Of a DNA stretch of 39,313 nt, positions 15,300 through 24,057 are shown piece after piece. Both the position numbers and the translations under genes were made by a program. Under the pieces are notes generated by a model, which searched no databases, had not been told where the DNA came from, and saw nothing but the letters and a program-made list of their open reading frames with translations. How positions within the stretch are numbered: the first letter of the stretch is position 1; each line of letters starts with the position of its first letter. Location: assembly GCF_000763905.1 (NCBI RefSeq), contig NZ_JRKN01000028.1:1-39313 (forward strand), written 5' to 3'. The stretch comes from Paracoccus halophilus (GTDB lineage Bacteria; Pseudomonadota; Alphaproteobacteria; Rhodobacterales; Rhodobacteraceae).

Positions 15300-15550
15300 C
15301 GGCGCGCATCGAAAAGCGAGGTTTTGCGCAGCGCCCCGCCGATCCCGATGGATGGATCAGGGCCGGGGACACGCCTCCGCCACGCAATGGCGCAGCCGTG
15401 ACCTTCACGGCCCACCTCACCATCGACATCACGCCTGAGCTGCGCGGCCGGACCAAGATCGCCGCCTTCAGCCGCGGCGTCACCGTCGCCGACATGCTGC
15501 GCGAGCTGTTCGAGCGCGAATTCCCCGACCTCCAAGGAGACACACCATGA
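15296..15550 (+). CDS. Small ribbon-helix-helix-like protein
   Basis: An 84-residue protein. After a basic, flexible N-terminus, residues 37-76 read TFTAHLTIDITPELRGRTKI and FSRGVTVADMLRELFERE, a strand followed by two helices as in ribbon-helix-helix DNA-binding proteins. It overlaps the methyltransferase gene and DUF2840 by 4 nt each. Location after parA suggests it binds a centromere-like site or regulates the parA unit, as ParG-type proteins do, but no site was identified. Confidence 0.72.
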   Translation: MTARIEKRGFAQRPADPDGWIRAGDTPPPRNGAAVTFTAHLTIDITPELRGRTKIAAFSRGVTVADMLRELFEREFPDLQGDTP

Positions 15551-16065
15551 CCGGCAATGCGGCGCTCCGCATCGGCGGCCGTTCGTTGCCGGACGGTCCC
15601 GCCGCCTTCACCACGCTCGTCGAACTCACCTGGATCGAGAAGCGCATCGAGAATTGGATCAGGTTCGGGCGCGAAAGCTACGAGCAGAAACTCGACCGCC
15701 GCCACAGGGTCGTCGGCTTCGCGCCCGGCACGATCTTCTGCCTCGTCCGCTGGGCCGCGAACGACTACGGGACGATCATCTCGCGCCTCGACATCGTGCG
15801 CGCGGTCGACCGTGGCGAGCCGTTCCAGACGCTGCCCTTTGTGCGTCCTGGCGGCGAAATCCTGCTGAAGGTCGAAAGCTGGCCCAAGGTCGAGGACGTG
15901 CTTCGTCACATCGACGGCATCGAGGCCATCGGCATCGATCCCGCCGATGCCGATCCTGATCACTGGCGGCATGTCGCGCACTGGATGAATGCCGGCGAGA
16001 CGCCGCGCCCGTACACGGCCGAGCGCCATCAGGCGTGGCTCCGGCGGCGGGAGATCGGGCGATGA
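15547..16065 (+). CDS. DUF2840 domain-containing protein
   Basis: A 172-residue protein with TTLVELTWIEKRIENWIRFG, RRHRVVGFAPGTIFCLVRWA and ANDYGTIISRLDIVRAV, features of DUF2840, a family found almost only between parA and traF on alphaproteobacterial conjugative elements. There is no signal peptide or membrane segment. The function is unknown; conserved placement implies a transfer or maintenance role. It overlaps traF by 4 nt (ATGA). Confidence 0.9.
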   Translation: MTGNAALRIGGRSLPDGPAAFTTLVELTWIEKRIENWIRFGRESYEQKLDRRHRVVGFAPGTIFCLVRWAANDYGTIISRLDIVRAVDRGEPFQTLPFVRPGGEILLKVESWPKVEDVLRHIDGIEAIGIDPADADPDHWRHVAHWMNAGETPRPYTAERHQAWLRRREIGR

Positions 16066-16607
16066 CGCGGCTCGGCTACCTCGCGGCGACGTCTCTCGCC
16101 GTGCTCGGCATCGCCGTCGCGAGCACCGCGAAGATGCCGCTGAAACTCATCTGGAACGCGACTGCGAGCGCGCCGGTCGGCTTCTATACGGTATCGCCGG
16201 CCGAGCGGATCGAAGTGCCGAATCTCGTCGCCGTCATGCCGCCCGAGCCGTTCGCCTCCTTCATGGTCCAACGCGGCTATGTCGGCTGCGGCGTGCCGAT
16301 CCTCAAGCACGTCGTCGGCCTGCCGGGTCAGCGCGTATGCCGCGACGGCCGTGCCATCACGGTCGACAACATTTCGCTCGGCGAGGCCCTCGATCACGAC
16401 CGCCGTGGCCGCGACCTGCCGGTCTGGCGGGGCTGCCGCGTGATCGCCGACGGCGAACTCTTCCTCATGAACCTCGAAGCCGCCGACAGCCTCGACGGCC
16501 GCTACTTCGGCCCGTTCCCCGCTACCGCAGTGATCGGCCGGGCCACTCCGCTTTTCACCGACGAGGACGGCGACGGTCGCTTCGTCTGGCGCGCGCCGAC
16601 GCGGTGA
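16062..16607 (+). CDS. traF: TraF-type S26 signal peptidase
   Basis: A 181-residue membrane-bound serine peptidase of family S26. One N-terminal helix (about 5-22) is followed by the catalytic serine S36 in WNATASAPVGFY and the catalytic lysine K82 in LKHVVGLPGQ. In RP4, TraF cleaves and cyclises the TrbC pilin; the trbC gene here lies at 23355. The ATG at 16062 overlaps the DUF2840 stop. The C-terminal DEDGDGRFVW is slightly acidic. Length is normal and both catalytic residues are present. Confidence 0.93.
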   Translation: MTRLGYLAATSLAVLGIAVASTAKMPLKLIWNATASAPVGFYTVSPAERIEVPNLVAVMPPEPFASFMVQRGYVGCGVPILKHVVGLPGQRVCRDGRAITVDNISLGEALDHDRRGRDLPVWRGCRVIADGELFLMNLEAADSLDGRYFGPFPATAVIGRATPLFTDEDGDGRFVWRAPTR

Positions 16608-16652
16608 GCGCGCGCCCTTCGCAATCCCACCGCGGCACAGGAGACCATGACC

Positions 16653-16988
16653 ATGGCCCAGATTGGACAGTTCACCCGCACGGAAACCGGTTTCGAAGGG
16701 CGACTCAGGACGCTCGGCATAGACGAGGAAATGACCCTCGTTCCCGCCGAACCCTCGGAAGCCGAGAATGCACCGAAATATCGCGTCCTGCTCGGTGGCG
16801 AAGACGGCCTCGACATCGGAGCGGGCTGGACACACGTCGGCGAGCGCGCCGGCGAGTTCGTCTCGATCACGATCTACAGCCCGCTCCTTGGCGGCACGTT
16901 TCGCGCAAATCTCTTCCGCGCCGGTGACGACGGTTCCGCCTGGGTGCTGAACACCGTCCAGCCTACCAAGAAGCGGCAGGAGGACTGA
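16653..16988 (+). CDS. DUF736 domain-containing protein
   Basis: A 111-residue protein: MAQIGQFTRTETGFEGRLRT, YRVLLGG, DIGAGWTHVGERAGEFVS and TFRANLF are the DUF736 pattern. The family is widespread on conjugative elements of alphaproteobacteria and has no proven function. The ATG at 16653 is preferred over 16647 because it gives the conserved start. It follows traF after 45 nt and its stop abuts the lytic transglycosylase start. Confidence 0.9.
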   Translation: MAQIGQFTRTETGFEGRLRTLGIDEEMTLVPAEPSEAENAPKYRVLLGGEDGLDIGAGWTHVGERAGEFVSITIYSPLLGGTFRANLFRAGDDGSAWVLNTVQPTKKRQED

Positions 16989-17756
16989 ATGGCGGCGGTC
17001 CAACACCGCGCCGGCGCCGGAGGCTTGTCCGCCATCCGGCGCTCCGCGCTCCTCATTCTTCTTTCCGGCCTGATCTTCATCGCAGCCGCACCGCCGTCCG
17101 TTCTGGCGCAAGTTCCGTCCCCGGTTCACGCTGCTACCACACATCCGCATGCGGCACATATCGCCGAGGCATCGCGCCGCTTCGGGATTCCGTCGGCATG
17201 GATCGTCGCCGTGATGCGCGCCGAAAGTGCGGGCGACGTGCGAGCCGTCTCCTCGGCCGGCGCGATGGGCTTGATGCAGGTCATGCCGGATACATGGGCC
17301 GAGCTTCGCATCCGCTATGGTCTCGGCCGCAATCCTCATGACCCGCGCGATAACATCCTCGCGGGCACTGCGTACCTGCGCGAGATGTGGGATCGCTATG
17401 GCGACATCGCCGCCATGCTCGCGGCCTACAATGCCGGTCCCGCGCGCTATGACGAGCATCGTTCGAAGGGCCGCCCGCTGCCCGCCGAGACGCGGGCTTA
17501 TGTCGCTTCGCTCGCGCCCGCGCTGCGCGGCGAGCGCCCTTCGAAGAACGGTTCGGCGATCGCTCGACCGCTCGACTGGCGCGAGGCGGCGATCTTCGTC
17601 GGGCGCGATGGCGGTACTTCCAGCACCGATCCCGCGTTTCCGGATCGCTCGCCGGACGACGCCCTTTCACCCGTCACGGCGACACCGCAGATGCTCGTCA
17701 CCGCGCAGCCGGACTGGCTGTTCGTCGCTCGGAATGCCGCTGGGGACCGGCCATGA
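16989..17756 (+). CDS. Lytic transglycosylase (SLT, VirB1-like)
   Basis: A 255-residue exported enzyme. A signal peptide covers residues 1 to about 40 (LLILLSGLIFIAAAPPSVLA). The SLT domain has the catalytic glutamate E79 in MRAESAGD, then SSAGAMGLMQVMPDTW and LAAYNAGPARYDEH. It opens peptidoglycan locally so the Trb channel can cross the wall. It begins directly after the DUF736 stop. The last 70 residues are Ser/Pro/Asp-rich and probably unstructured. It is the last gene before the candidate oriT. Confidence 0.92.
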   Translation: MAAVQHRAGAGGLSAIRRSALLILLSGLIFIAAAPPSVLAQVPSPVHAATTHPHAAHIAEASRRFGIPSAWIVAVMRAESAGDVRAVSSAGAMGLMQVMPDTWAELRIRYGLGRNPHDPRDNILAGTAYLREMWDRYGDIAAMLAAYNAGPARYDEHRSKGRPLPAETRAYVASLAPALRGERPSKNGSAIARPLDWREAAIFVGRDGGTSSTDPAFPDRSPDDALSPVTATPQMLVTAQPDWLFVARNAAGDRP

Positions 17757-17844
17757 GCGGCCCTGCGGCACTTCGCATCCCATCGTGCGCTGGCGTGTCG
17801 TGGAGAGCGCCGGGGGTGGCGGCAGGCGCAGCAACCGGACGATG

Positions 17845-17988
17845 GCAGGATAAAAGGGCGCACGGTGCGCTTCGGTTGGGCGGTTGTTTTTGTTCATGTT
17901 TTCGGCGCGTTCCGCACCGTGCAGCGCTTGCGCGCACCGTGCGCTCCGCGCCTATCTTCCTGATTTTCCTTCGAGTTTTGCACCGTGC
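17845..17988. other. oriT: Candidate origin of transfer (oriT)
   Basis: The minus strand carries TATCCTG-C at 17852-17845, matching the RP4-type (MOB-P) nic core YATCCTG|Y. A near-perfect 13-bp palindrome (17858-17870) lies a few bases 5' of it on that strand, as in RP4. The same GCACCGTGC unit recurs at 17914-17922, 17932-17944 (extended to a 13-bp palindrome) and 17980-17988, the last touching the relaxase start. The 240-bp gap between the transglycosylase and relaxase genes holds no gene. Nicking has not been shown. Confidence 0.68.
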
Positions 17989-17999
17989 GGGGTCGCGTC

Positions 18000-19739
18000 A
18001 TGTCCGATGACCACGAGTTCCGCATCCGTCCAGGCCGCATCCGATCAACCCGCGCGCAGCAGGCCCGGCCTTTCGTCGCGCAGGCGCTTGCCGCGGCGAA
18101 GAAGGCAGGCGGCGGAGTCTCGCGATCCGGCCGCGTCACCTCCGGCAACCGTTCGCGTTTCGGGCGCGGCCAGCGCGCCAGCATCCAGGCCAATCGCCTC
18201 ATCACGTCACGCACGCGCGGCGCTGTCGTCAAGGCGCGCGTTGTTCGCCACACCCCACGGTCCGCGCCACTTGGAACACATCTCGACTATCTGCGCCGCG
18301 ACGGCGTGACCCGTGACGGGGAGAAGGCGCGGCTGTTCGGCCCGGGAACGGAGAATGCCGATGCCCGCGCCTTCGCCGAGCGCTGTGGTGATGACCGGCA
18401 TCATTTTCGGTTCATCGTTTCGCCGGATGACGCGCCGGAAATGTCCGACCTGCGCTCCTTCACCCGCGATCTCGTCGGCCAGATGGAAAAGGATCTCGGC
18501 ACGAGGCTTGACTGGGTGGCTGTCGATCACTGGAACACCGAGCATCCCCATGTCCACCTGATCGTGCGCGGCGTGCGCGATGACGGCCAGGATCTCGTGA
18601 TCTCGCGCGACTACATCAAGGAAGGCATGCGCGACCGGGCGCGCGATCTCATCACGCAGGAGCTGGGGCCGCGAACCGATCTCGATATCCGCCGTAGCCT
18701 CGAAAGCCAGATCGAGACGGAACGCTGGACGCAACTCGACCGCCAGCTTGTCCGCGACGCCGGCAAGTCCGGCATCATTGATCTGGCGCCGCGCGCCGAC
18801 CGTCAGCCGGACGAATTCCACGCCCTGAAGATCGGCCGTCTGCGGACGCTGGAAATTCTTGGGCTGGCCGGGCAGGTCGGTCATTCGCAATGGTTCATCA
18901 GGCCCGAGGCGGAGAGCGTCCTGCGCGAGCTTGGCGAGCGTGGCGACATCATCAAACGCATGCACCGCGCGCTCACCGAACGCGGCATCGAGCGAGGCTC
19001 GGCGAGTTACGTCCTGGCCGGCGAAAGCCTCGACGTGCCCGTGGTCGGTCGCTTGCTCGAACGCGGTCTCGATGACGAGCTGAAGGGAACGGCCTATGCC
19101 GTTGTCGACGGCGTGGACGGCCGCACCCATCATATCAAGTTGCCGCATCTCGACGCCGCCGGCGACAGCCCGCCCGGATCGATCGTCGAGCTGCGCGCCT
19201 ATGAGGACGCGCAAGGACAGCGCCGCGTCGCACTCGCCGTCCGTTCCGATCTCGACATCCATGCGCAGGTCAACGCAACAGGCGCGACCTGGCTCGACCG
19301 GCAGGCGGTTGCCCGCGAGCCTATCGCGCTGTCGGAGAGCGGCTTCGGTGCCGAGGTGCAGCAGGCTCTTGAGCAACGGGCCGAACACCTGATTGCCGAG
19401 GGCCTCGCCGAGCGGCAGGGCGGGCGCGTCGTCTTCGCACGGCGGCTGCTCAACACGCTCCGCCAGCGCGAGGTCGGCGCGCTCGGCGAAAAGCTCGCCG
19501 CCGAGACCGGTCTGCCATTCAATCATGCCGGAGGCGGAGAATATGTCGCCGGTTCCTATCGCCAGCGCTTCACGCTCGCCACCGGCCGATTCGCCATGAT
19601 CGACGACGGCCTCGGATTCCAGCTCGTCCCATGGTCGCCCTCTCTCGAAAAGCAGATCGGCCGTCATGTCTCCGGCGTCGCGCGCGACGACGGCGGCGTC
19701 GACTGGGATTTCGGGCGCAAGCGCGGGCTCGGCCTCTAG
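18000..19739 (+). CDS. VirD2-like relaxase (DUF3363 family)
   Basis: A 579-residue relaxase. The N-terminus has the likely nicking tyrosine Y97 in HLDYLRRDGV and the metal-binding HxH motif in EHPHVHLIVRG (H182, H184, H186). The C-terminal half is the DUF3363 region typical of relaxases on alphaproteobacterial ICEs. The first 75 residues are basic and rich in Arg/Ser. It should cut one strand at oriT, stay bound to the 5' end and be pumped by TraG into the Trb channel. The start at 18000 follows the repeats at 17858-17988; an in-frame GTG at 17985 lies inside the last repeat. Confidence 0.93.
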   Translation: MSDDHEFRIRPGRIRSTRAQQARPFVAQALAAAKKAGGGVSRSGRVTSGNRSRFGRGQRASIQANRLITSRTRGAVVKARVVRHTPRSAPLGTHLDYLRRDGVTRDGEKARLFGPGTENADARAFAERCGDDRHHFRFIVSPDDAPEMSDLRSFTRDLVGQMEKDLGTRLDWVAVDHWNTEHPHVHLIVRGVRDDGQDLVISRDYIKEGMRDRARDLITQELGPRTDLDIRRSLESQIETERWTQLDRQLVRDAGKSGIIDLAPRADRQPDEFHALKIGRLRTLEILGLAGQVGHSQWFIRPEAESVLRELGERGDIIKRMHRALTERGIERGSASYVLAGESLDVPVVGRLLERGLDDELKGTAYAVVDGVDGRTHHIKLPHLDAAGDSPPGSIVELRAYEDAQGQRRVALAVRSDLDIHAQVNATGATWLDRQAVAREPIALSESGFGAEVQQALEQRAEHLIAEGLAERQGGRVVFARRLLNTLRQREVGALGEKLAAETGLPFNHAGGGEYVAGSYRQRFTLATGRFAMIDDGLGFQLVPWSPSLEKQIGRHVSGVARDDGGVDWDFGRKRGLGL

Positions 19740-19764
19740 GTGCAATCAGAAAGGAGCTTCACCC

Positions 19765-21750
19765 ATGTCCGCGACCAAAATCCTCTGGGGGCAGATCCTG
19801 ATCGTATTCCTCATCGTTCTCATCACCACCTGGGGCGCGACGCAATACGTCGCGTGGAGCCTCGGCTTTCAGGCACAGCTCGGCGAGCCGTGGTTCACGC
19901 TGTTCGGCGTACCGATCTACTTTCCGGCCGCCATCATGTGGTGGTGGTATTTCTATGACGCCTACGCGCCGGGGAAATTCGCGACGGGCGGGATGATCGC
20001 CGCGTCGGGCGGCTTCATCGCCATTGCGGTCGCCATCGGCATGTCCGTCTGGCGCGCACGCGAGGCCAAGCACGTCGCGACCTATGGTTCCGCCCGCTGG
20101 GCAGAGAAGACCGAGGTCAAGGCCGCGGGCCTGCTCGACCCCGACGGCGTGGTGCTCGGCCGTTACGAGCACGAGTATCTGCGCCATGACGGGCCAGAGC
20201 ATGTCCTATGCTTTGCGCCGACGCGATCGGGCAAGGGCGTCGGATTGGTCGTACCCTCGCTTCTGACCTGGCCGGGCTCGGCCATCGTGCATGATATCAA
20301 GGGCGAGAACTGGCAGCTCACCTCCGGCTTCAGATCACACCATGGCCGCGTGCTGTTGTTCGACCCGACCAATCCGAAATCCTCGGCCTACAATCCGCTG
20401 ATCGAAGTCCGTCGCGGCGAGTGGGAAGTCCGCGACGTCCAGAACATCGCCGACATACTCGTCGATCCCGAAGGGAGCCTGGACAAAAGGAATCACTGGG
20501 AAAAGACCAGCCACTCACTGCTCGTCGGCGCGATCCTGCATGTCCTCTATGCCGAGCCGGAAAAGACGCTGGCCGGCGTCGCCAACTTCCTCTCCGATCC
20601 GAAGCGCCCGGTGGAATCGACGCTGCGCGCCATGATGAAGACCGCGCATCTCGGCGAGGCCGGACCGCATCCTGTCGTCGCCAGTGCTGCGCGCGAGCTG
20701 CTCAACAAATCTGACAACGAGCGCTCGGGCGTGCTCTCCACCGCCATGTCGTTCCTCGGCCTCTACCGCGATCCTGTCATCGCCGAGGTGACGCGGCGCT
20801 GCGATTGGCGGATCAGCGATATCGTAGGCGGCGAGCGCCCGACCACGCTTTACCTTGTCGTTCCGCCTAGCGACATCAATCGCACGAAGCCGCTGATCCG
20901 CCTGCTGCTGAACCAGATCGGTCGGCGCCTGACCGAGGATCTGCAGTCGGGCGGCGGTCGGCATCGCCTGCTATTGATGCTGGACGAGTTCCCCGCGCTC
21001 GGAAGGCTCGATTTTTTCGAGAGTGCATTGGCCTTCATGGCCGGGTACGGCCTGAAGTCCTTCCTGATCGCGCAATCGCTGAACCAGATCGAGAAAGCCT
21101 ATGGGCCGAACAATTCGATCCTCGACAATTGCCACGTTCGCGTGAGTTTCGCGACCAACGACGAGAGAACGGCGAAGAGGGTGAGCGATGCGCTTGGCAC
21201 CGCCACCGAGATGAAGGCCATGAAGAACTATGCCGGGCACCGGCTGTCGCCCTGGCTCGGCCACCTGATGGTGTCGCGCTCGGAAACTGCACGCCAGTTG
21301 CTCACGCCGGGCGAGATCATGCAGCTCCCGCCGACCGACGAGATCGTCATGGTCGCAGGCATTCCGCCGATTCGGGCAAAGAAGGCACGCTATTATGAGG
21401 ATGCCCGTTTCCGTGAACGCCTGCTGTCGCCGCCCGACCTGAAGCGCCCGGATCAGATTCGCCCGGACGACTGGACCAGCCTGCCGATCCCGGCGCGGCT
21501 GGAAGCGCTTGATGCGCAGCCGGCAGGCCGATCCGACGACGAAGACCCAACCGAATCCGAACGGCGGCTACAACCCGAACTCAGCCGCGCGAAGCCAGTG
21601 GAGAAAAAGGCGCCGATCGAGAACGAATTCGAGATCGAGCCGCCGGACGATATCGATGAGGACGCCATTCGCAACCGGCGCATGATCCGCCAGATGCAGG
21701 GCGTCGCACGGCAGGTCGCGCTCGACCCGAATGACGGCATGGATTTGTAG
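19765..21750 (+). CDS. traG: Type IV coupling protein TraG/VirD4
   Basis: A 661-residue inner-membrane ATPase. It has about three N-terminal membrane helices (about 8-30, 43-62, 75-95), Walker A APTRSGKG (151-158), Walker B LLLMLDEFPALGRL, and the VirD4 motif FLIAQSLNQIEKAYG. The acidic C-terminal tail (IEPPDDIDEDAI) may bind the relaxosome. It links the DNA-relaxase complex to the Trb secretion channel. The ATG at 19765 has AAGGAG at 19751-19756. It lies between the relaxase gene and the CopG-like gene. Confidence 0.95.
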   Translation: MSATKILWGQILIVFLIVLITTWGATQYVAWSLGFQAQLGEPWFTLFGVPIYFPAAIMWWWYFYDAYAPGKFATGGMIAASGGFIAIAVAIGMSVWRAREAKHVATYGSARWAEKTEVKAAGLLDPDGVVLGRYEHEYLRHDGPEHVLCFAPTRSGKGVGLVVPSLLTWPGSAIVHDIKGENWQLTSGFRSHHGRVLLFDPTNPKSSAYNPLIEVRRGEWEVRDVQNIADILVDPEGSLDKRNHWEKTSHSLLVGAILHVLYAEPEKTLAGVANFLSDPKRPVESTLRAMMKTAHLGEAGPHPVVASAARELLNKSDNERSGVLSTAMSFLGLYRDPVIAEVTRRCDWRISDIVGGERPTTLYLVVPPSDINRTKPLIRLLLNQIGRRLTEDLQSGGGRHRLLLMLDEFPALGRLDFFESALAFMAGYGLKSFLIAQSLNQIEKAYGPNNSILDNCHVRVSFATNDERTAKRVSDALGTATEMKAMKNYAGHRLSPWLGHLMVSRSETARQLLTPGEIMQLPPTDEIVMVAGIPPIRAKKARYYEDARFRERLLSPPDLKRPDQIRPDDWTSLPIPARLEALDAQPAGRSDDEDPTESERRLQPELSRAKPVEKKAPIENEFEIEPPDDIDEDAIRNRRMIRQMQGVARQVALDPNDGMDL

Positions 21751-21755
21751 CCGCC

Positions 21756-22184
21756 ATGACCAGTCGCCGGAAAAAGATCAAGACCACGGTCTATCTCGAC
21801 CCCGATGTCGAGAAGACACTGGCGGATTTCGCCGCGAGGCGCGATCAATCGCAGTCCATGATCGCAGAGGCGGCCATCGCGTCGTTCCTCTCGTCGGACG
21901 ATGCCGAACGGCGGGAGGCGATCGTCGCCAAACGTCTCGACCAGCTCGACCGCCGCATGACGCGGCTTGAACGGGACGTCGGTATCGCCGTTGAGACCCT
22001 TGCGGTGTTCATCCGCTTCTGGATCACCACGACGCCCGCCTTGCCCGAGCCGGCCGCGCAGGCGGCTCGCGCCAAGGCGAGTGAGCGTTATGAGGCGTTC
22101 ATCACTGCGCTGGGACGGCGCTTGGCGCAAGGGCCAAAGCTACGTCAGGAGATTTCCGAAGATGTCCCCGAATCGGACGCTTGA
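21756..22184 (+). CDS. CopG-family (RHH) regulator of the transfer region
   Basis: A 142-residue protein. KIKTTVYLDPDVEKTLADFA and SQSMIAEAAIASFL form a ribbon-helix-helix DNA-binding domain; a heptad-rich helix (AKRLDQLDRRMTRLERDVG) suggests oligomerisation, and a hydrophobic stretch (LAVFIRFWITTTP) follows. This form is standard between traG and trbB on these elements. It may repress the trb operon, whose upstream gap contains two hairpins. It begins 5 nt after the traG stop. Confidence 0.88.
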   Translation: MTSRRKKIKTTVYLDPDVEKTLADFAARRDQSQSMIAEAAIASFLSSDDAERREAIVAKRLDQLDRRMTRLERDVGIAVETLAVFIRFWITTTPALPEPAAQAARAKASERYEAFITALGRRLAQGPKLRQEISEDVPESDA

Positions 22185-22323
22185 ACGCCTCGCGCGCATC
22201 ATCTGGGAATAGATGCGACGGGTTCAAGAACAGGGTCGCACCGCCGTTCTCCTGTATTTGCACGCTACGCTACTACTACGACCGAAACTTGTTGAATCGG
22301 CCTGATTCCGGGCTCTTTTAATC

Positions 22324-22374
22324 ATCCCCGATCCGGGGATCATCTGTTGCGTCCCCACGAAAAACGGGGACGAC
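22324..22374 (+). promoter_or_regulatory. Two hairpins immediately before trbB
   Basis: ATCCCC and GGGGAT form one short stem (22324-22340). CGTCCCC and GGGGACG form a second, 7-bp stem just before the trbB ATG, taking in the GGGG that would serve as its ribosome site. The 190-bp gap from 22185 has no gene. Control of trb translation or binding of the CopG-like protein is possible. Confidence 0.45.
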
Positions 22375-23358
22375 ATGGCAGCCACTCACAACAGGCAGGA
22401 AGCGATCCAGCGCGGCGCGCGCATGCTGCGCACCGCGCTCGGAGCGGCAATTGCCCGGTTTCTAGAAGACCCGGCCGTGGTCGAGGTGATGCTGAACCCC
22501 GATGGCCGCATCTGGGTGGATCGGCTTTCCGAAGGGCTGGCCGACACCGGCGAGACGATGACGGCCGCCGACGGCGAGCGTATCGTGCGTCTGGTCGCGC
22601 ATCATGTCGGTGCGGAGGTCCATGCCCGCTCGCCGCGCGTCTCGGCCGAGTTGCCGGAAACGGGTGAGCGTTTTGAGGGCCTGCTTCCTCCTGTCGTAAC
22701 TTCGCCCGCCTTCGCCATCCGCAAGCCGGCTGTCGCGGTCTTCACTCTCGACGACTATGTGGCGGCCGGCATCATGACGGCCGATCAGGCCGTGATGCTG
22801 CGCGCAGCGGTCCAGTCCCGCGCCAACATCCTCGTCGCCGGCGGCACTTCCACCGGCAAGACGACGCTGACCAACGCGCTGCTAGCCGAAGTGGCGAAGA
22901 CAGCGGATCGCGTCGTCATCATCGAGGATACCCGCGAGCTGCAATGTGCAGCGCCCAACCTTGTCGCGATGCGGACCAAGGATGGCGTCGCCACGCTCTC
23001 CGATCTCGTCCGGTCCTCGCTTCGCCTGCGGCCCGACCGCATTCCCATCGGCGAGGTCCGCGGCTCAGAAGCCCTCGACCTGCTCAAAGCCTGGGGCACC
23101 GGCCATCCGGGCGGCATCGGCACCATCCACGCCGGCTCCGGTATCGGCGCGCTGCGCCGCCTCGAGCAACTCATCCAGGAAGCCGTCGTCACGGTCCCGC
23201 GCGCCCTGATCGCCGAGACCATCGACCTTGTGGCCGTGCTCGCCGGGCGCGGCTCGTCGCGGCGGCTTACTGAGCTCGCGCGTGCCGACGGCATCGACCC
23301 CGCCACCGGCGACTACCGCATCACCCCCGCAACTATCTCTAACGGAGAAGCTGAATGA
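22375..23358 (+). CDS. trbB: P-type conjugative transfer ATPase TrbB
   Basis: A 327-residue VirB11-type hexameric ATPase. Walker A is GGTSTGKT (156-163), the Asp box IIEDTREL follows, then [15 protein letters not shown] (Walker B) and the His box [14 protein letters not shown]. It powers pilus biogenesis and substrate transfer at the cytoplasmic face of the channel. It is the first gene of trbBCDEJKLFGI. The ATG at 22375 gives the normal family N-terminus; the ribosome site is partly inside a hairpin. Confidence 0.95.
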   Translation: MAATHNRQEAIQRGARMLRTALGAAIARFLEDPAVVEVMLNPDGRIWVDRLSEGLADTGETMTAADGERIVRLVAHHVGAEVHARSPRVSAELPETGERFEGLLPPVVTSPAFAIRKPAVAVFTLDDYVAAGIMTADQAVMLRAAVQSRANILVAGGTSTGKTTLTNALLAEVAKTADRVVIIEDTRELQCAAPNLVAMRTKDGVATLSDLVRSSLRLRPDRIPIGEVRGSEALDLLKAWGTGHPGGIGTIHAGSGIGALRRLEQLIQEAVVTVPRALIAETIDLVAVLAGRGSSRRLTELARADGIDPATGDYRITPATISNGEAE

Positions 23359-23765
23359 ATTCGCCCATCATTCCGAATGTGACCAATCCGCCCGTCCTGT
23401 CGACGGTGCCCGTCGATCCAGAGCTGCCCGCTCGCTCCAACATGTGCGGCAGCTACAAGCGTCTCGCCAGTCCAATCGCGCTTTTCACCATCATGATGCT
23501 GGCGGCCACGCCACCGGCCCACGCCTCGGGCTCTTCCATGCCATGGGAGCAGCCGCTTCAGCAGATTCTCCAGTCGATTGAGGGGCCAGTCGCCAAGATC
23601 GTTGCGGTCATCATCATCATCGTCACCGGTCTGGCGCTGGCCTTCGGCGACACGAGCGGGGGCTTCCGTCGCCTGATCCAGATCGTGTTCGGTCTGTCGA
23701 TCGCGTTCGCGGCCAGCTCGTTCTTCCTCAGCTTCTTCAGCTTCGGCGGCGGGGCGCTCGTCTGA
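23355..23765 (+). CDS. trbC: Conjugal pilin TrbC/VirB2
   Basis: A 136-residue prepilin. After a long leader with the hydrophobic stretch ALFTIMMLAATPPAHA, the mature part starts near SGSSMPWEQPLQQIL and has two helices, VAKIVAVIIIIVTGLALAFG and LIQIVFGLSIAFAASSFFLS. TraF (16062) would process it. It overlaps trbB by 4 nt. The final FGGGALV is typical. Confidence 0.93.
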   Translation: MNSPIIPNVTNPPVLSTVPVDPELPARSNMCGSYKRLASPIALFTIMMLAATPPAHASGSSMPWEQPLQQILQSIEGPVAKIVAVIIIIVTGLALAFGDTSGGFRRLIQIVFGLSIAFAASSFFLSFFSFGGGALV

Positions 23766-24046
23766 TGACGGCCGTCCTCGAACAACTCGACGCCGTGCCG
23801 GGCTTTTCGGTGCCCGTCCATCGCGCCTTGACCGAGCACATCCTGCTCGGCGGTGCGCCGCGTTCCATCGCCATCATGAACGGCACGCTGGCCGGGGCGG
23901 TGGGCCTCGGCCTGCGCCTCTGGCTGGTCGGTCTCGCGATCTGGGCCATCGGTCATTTCGTGGCCGTCTGGGCGGCCCGTCGCGATCCGCTCTTCGTCGA
24001 GGTCGGGCGCAGGCATCTGCGCATTCCGGCTTTCCTCGCGGTGTGA
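23765..24046 (+). CDS. trbD: Conjugal transfer protein TrbD/VirB3
   Basis: A 93-residue inner-membrane protein. PGFSVPVHRALTEHILLGGA is the TrbD N-terminal signature, followed by membrane helices (about 37-70) and a basic C-terminus RRDPLFVEVGRRHLRIP. It helps place the pilin in the channel. Its first base overlaps the last base of the trbC stop, so translation is coupled. Confidence 0.93.
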   Translation: MTAVLEQLDAVPGFSVPVHRALTEHILLGGAPRSIAIMNGTLAGAVGLGLRLWLVGLAIWAIGHFVAVWAARRDPLFVEVGRRHLRIPAFLAV

Positions 24047-24057
24047 GGAGGCGGGCC

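Noticed and set aside
15040..17459. Long minus-strand open frames opposite DUF2840, traF and the transglycosylase
   Set aside because: High-GC shadow frames; the plus-strand genes have clear motifs and coupled starts.
17951..17966. Alternative plus-strand nic site in CTATCTTCCTGA
   Set aside because: Weaker match to YATCCTGY than the minus-strand site at 17845-17852, and no palindrome at the right distance.
18207..19745. 512-codon minus-strand open frame opposite the relaxase
   Set aside because: No recognisable domain; the plus strand encodes a full relaxase with HxH motif.
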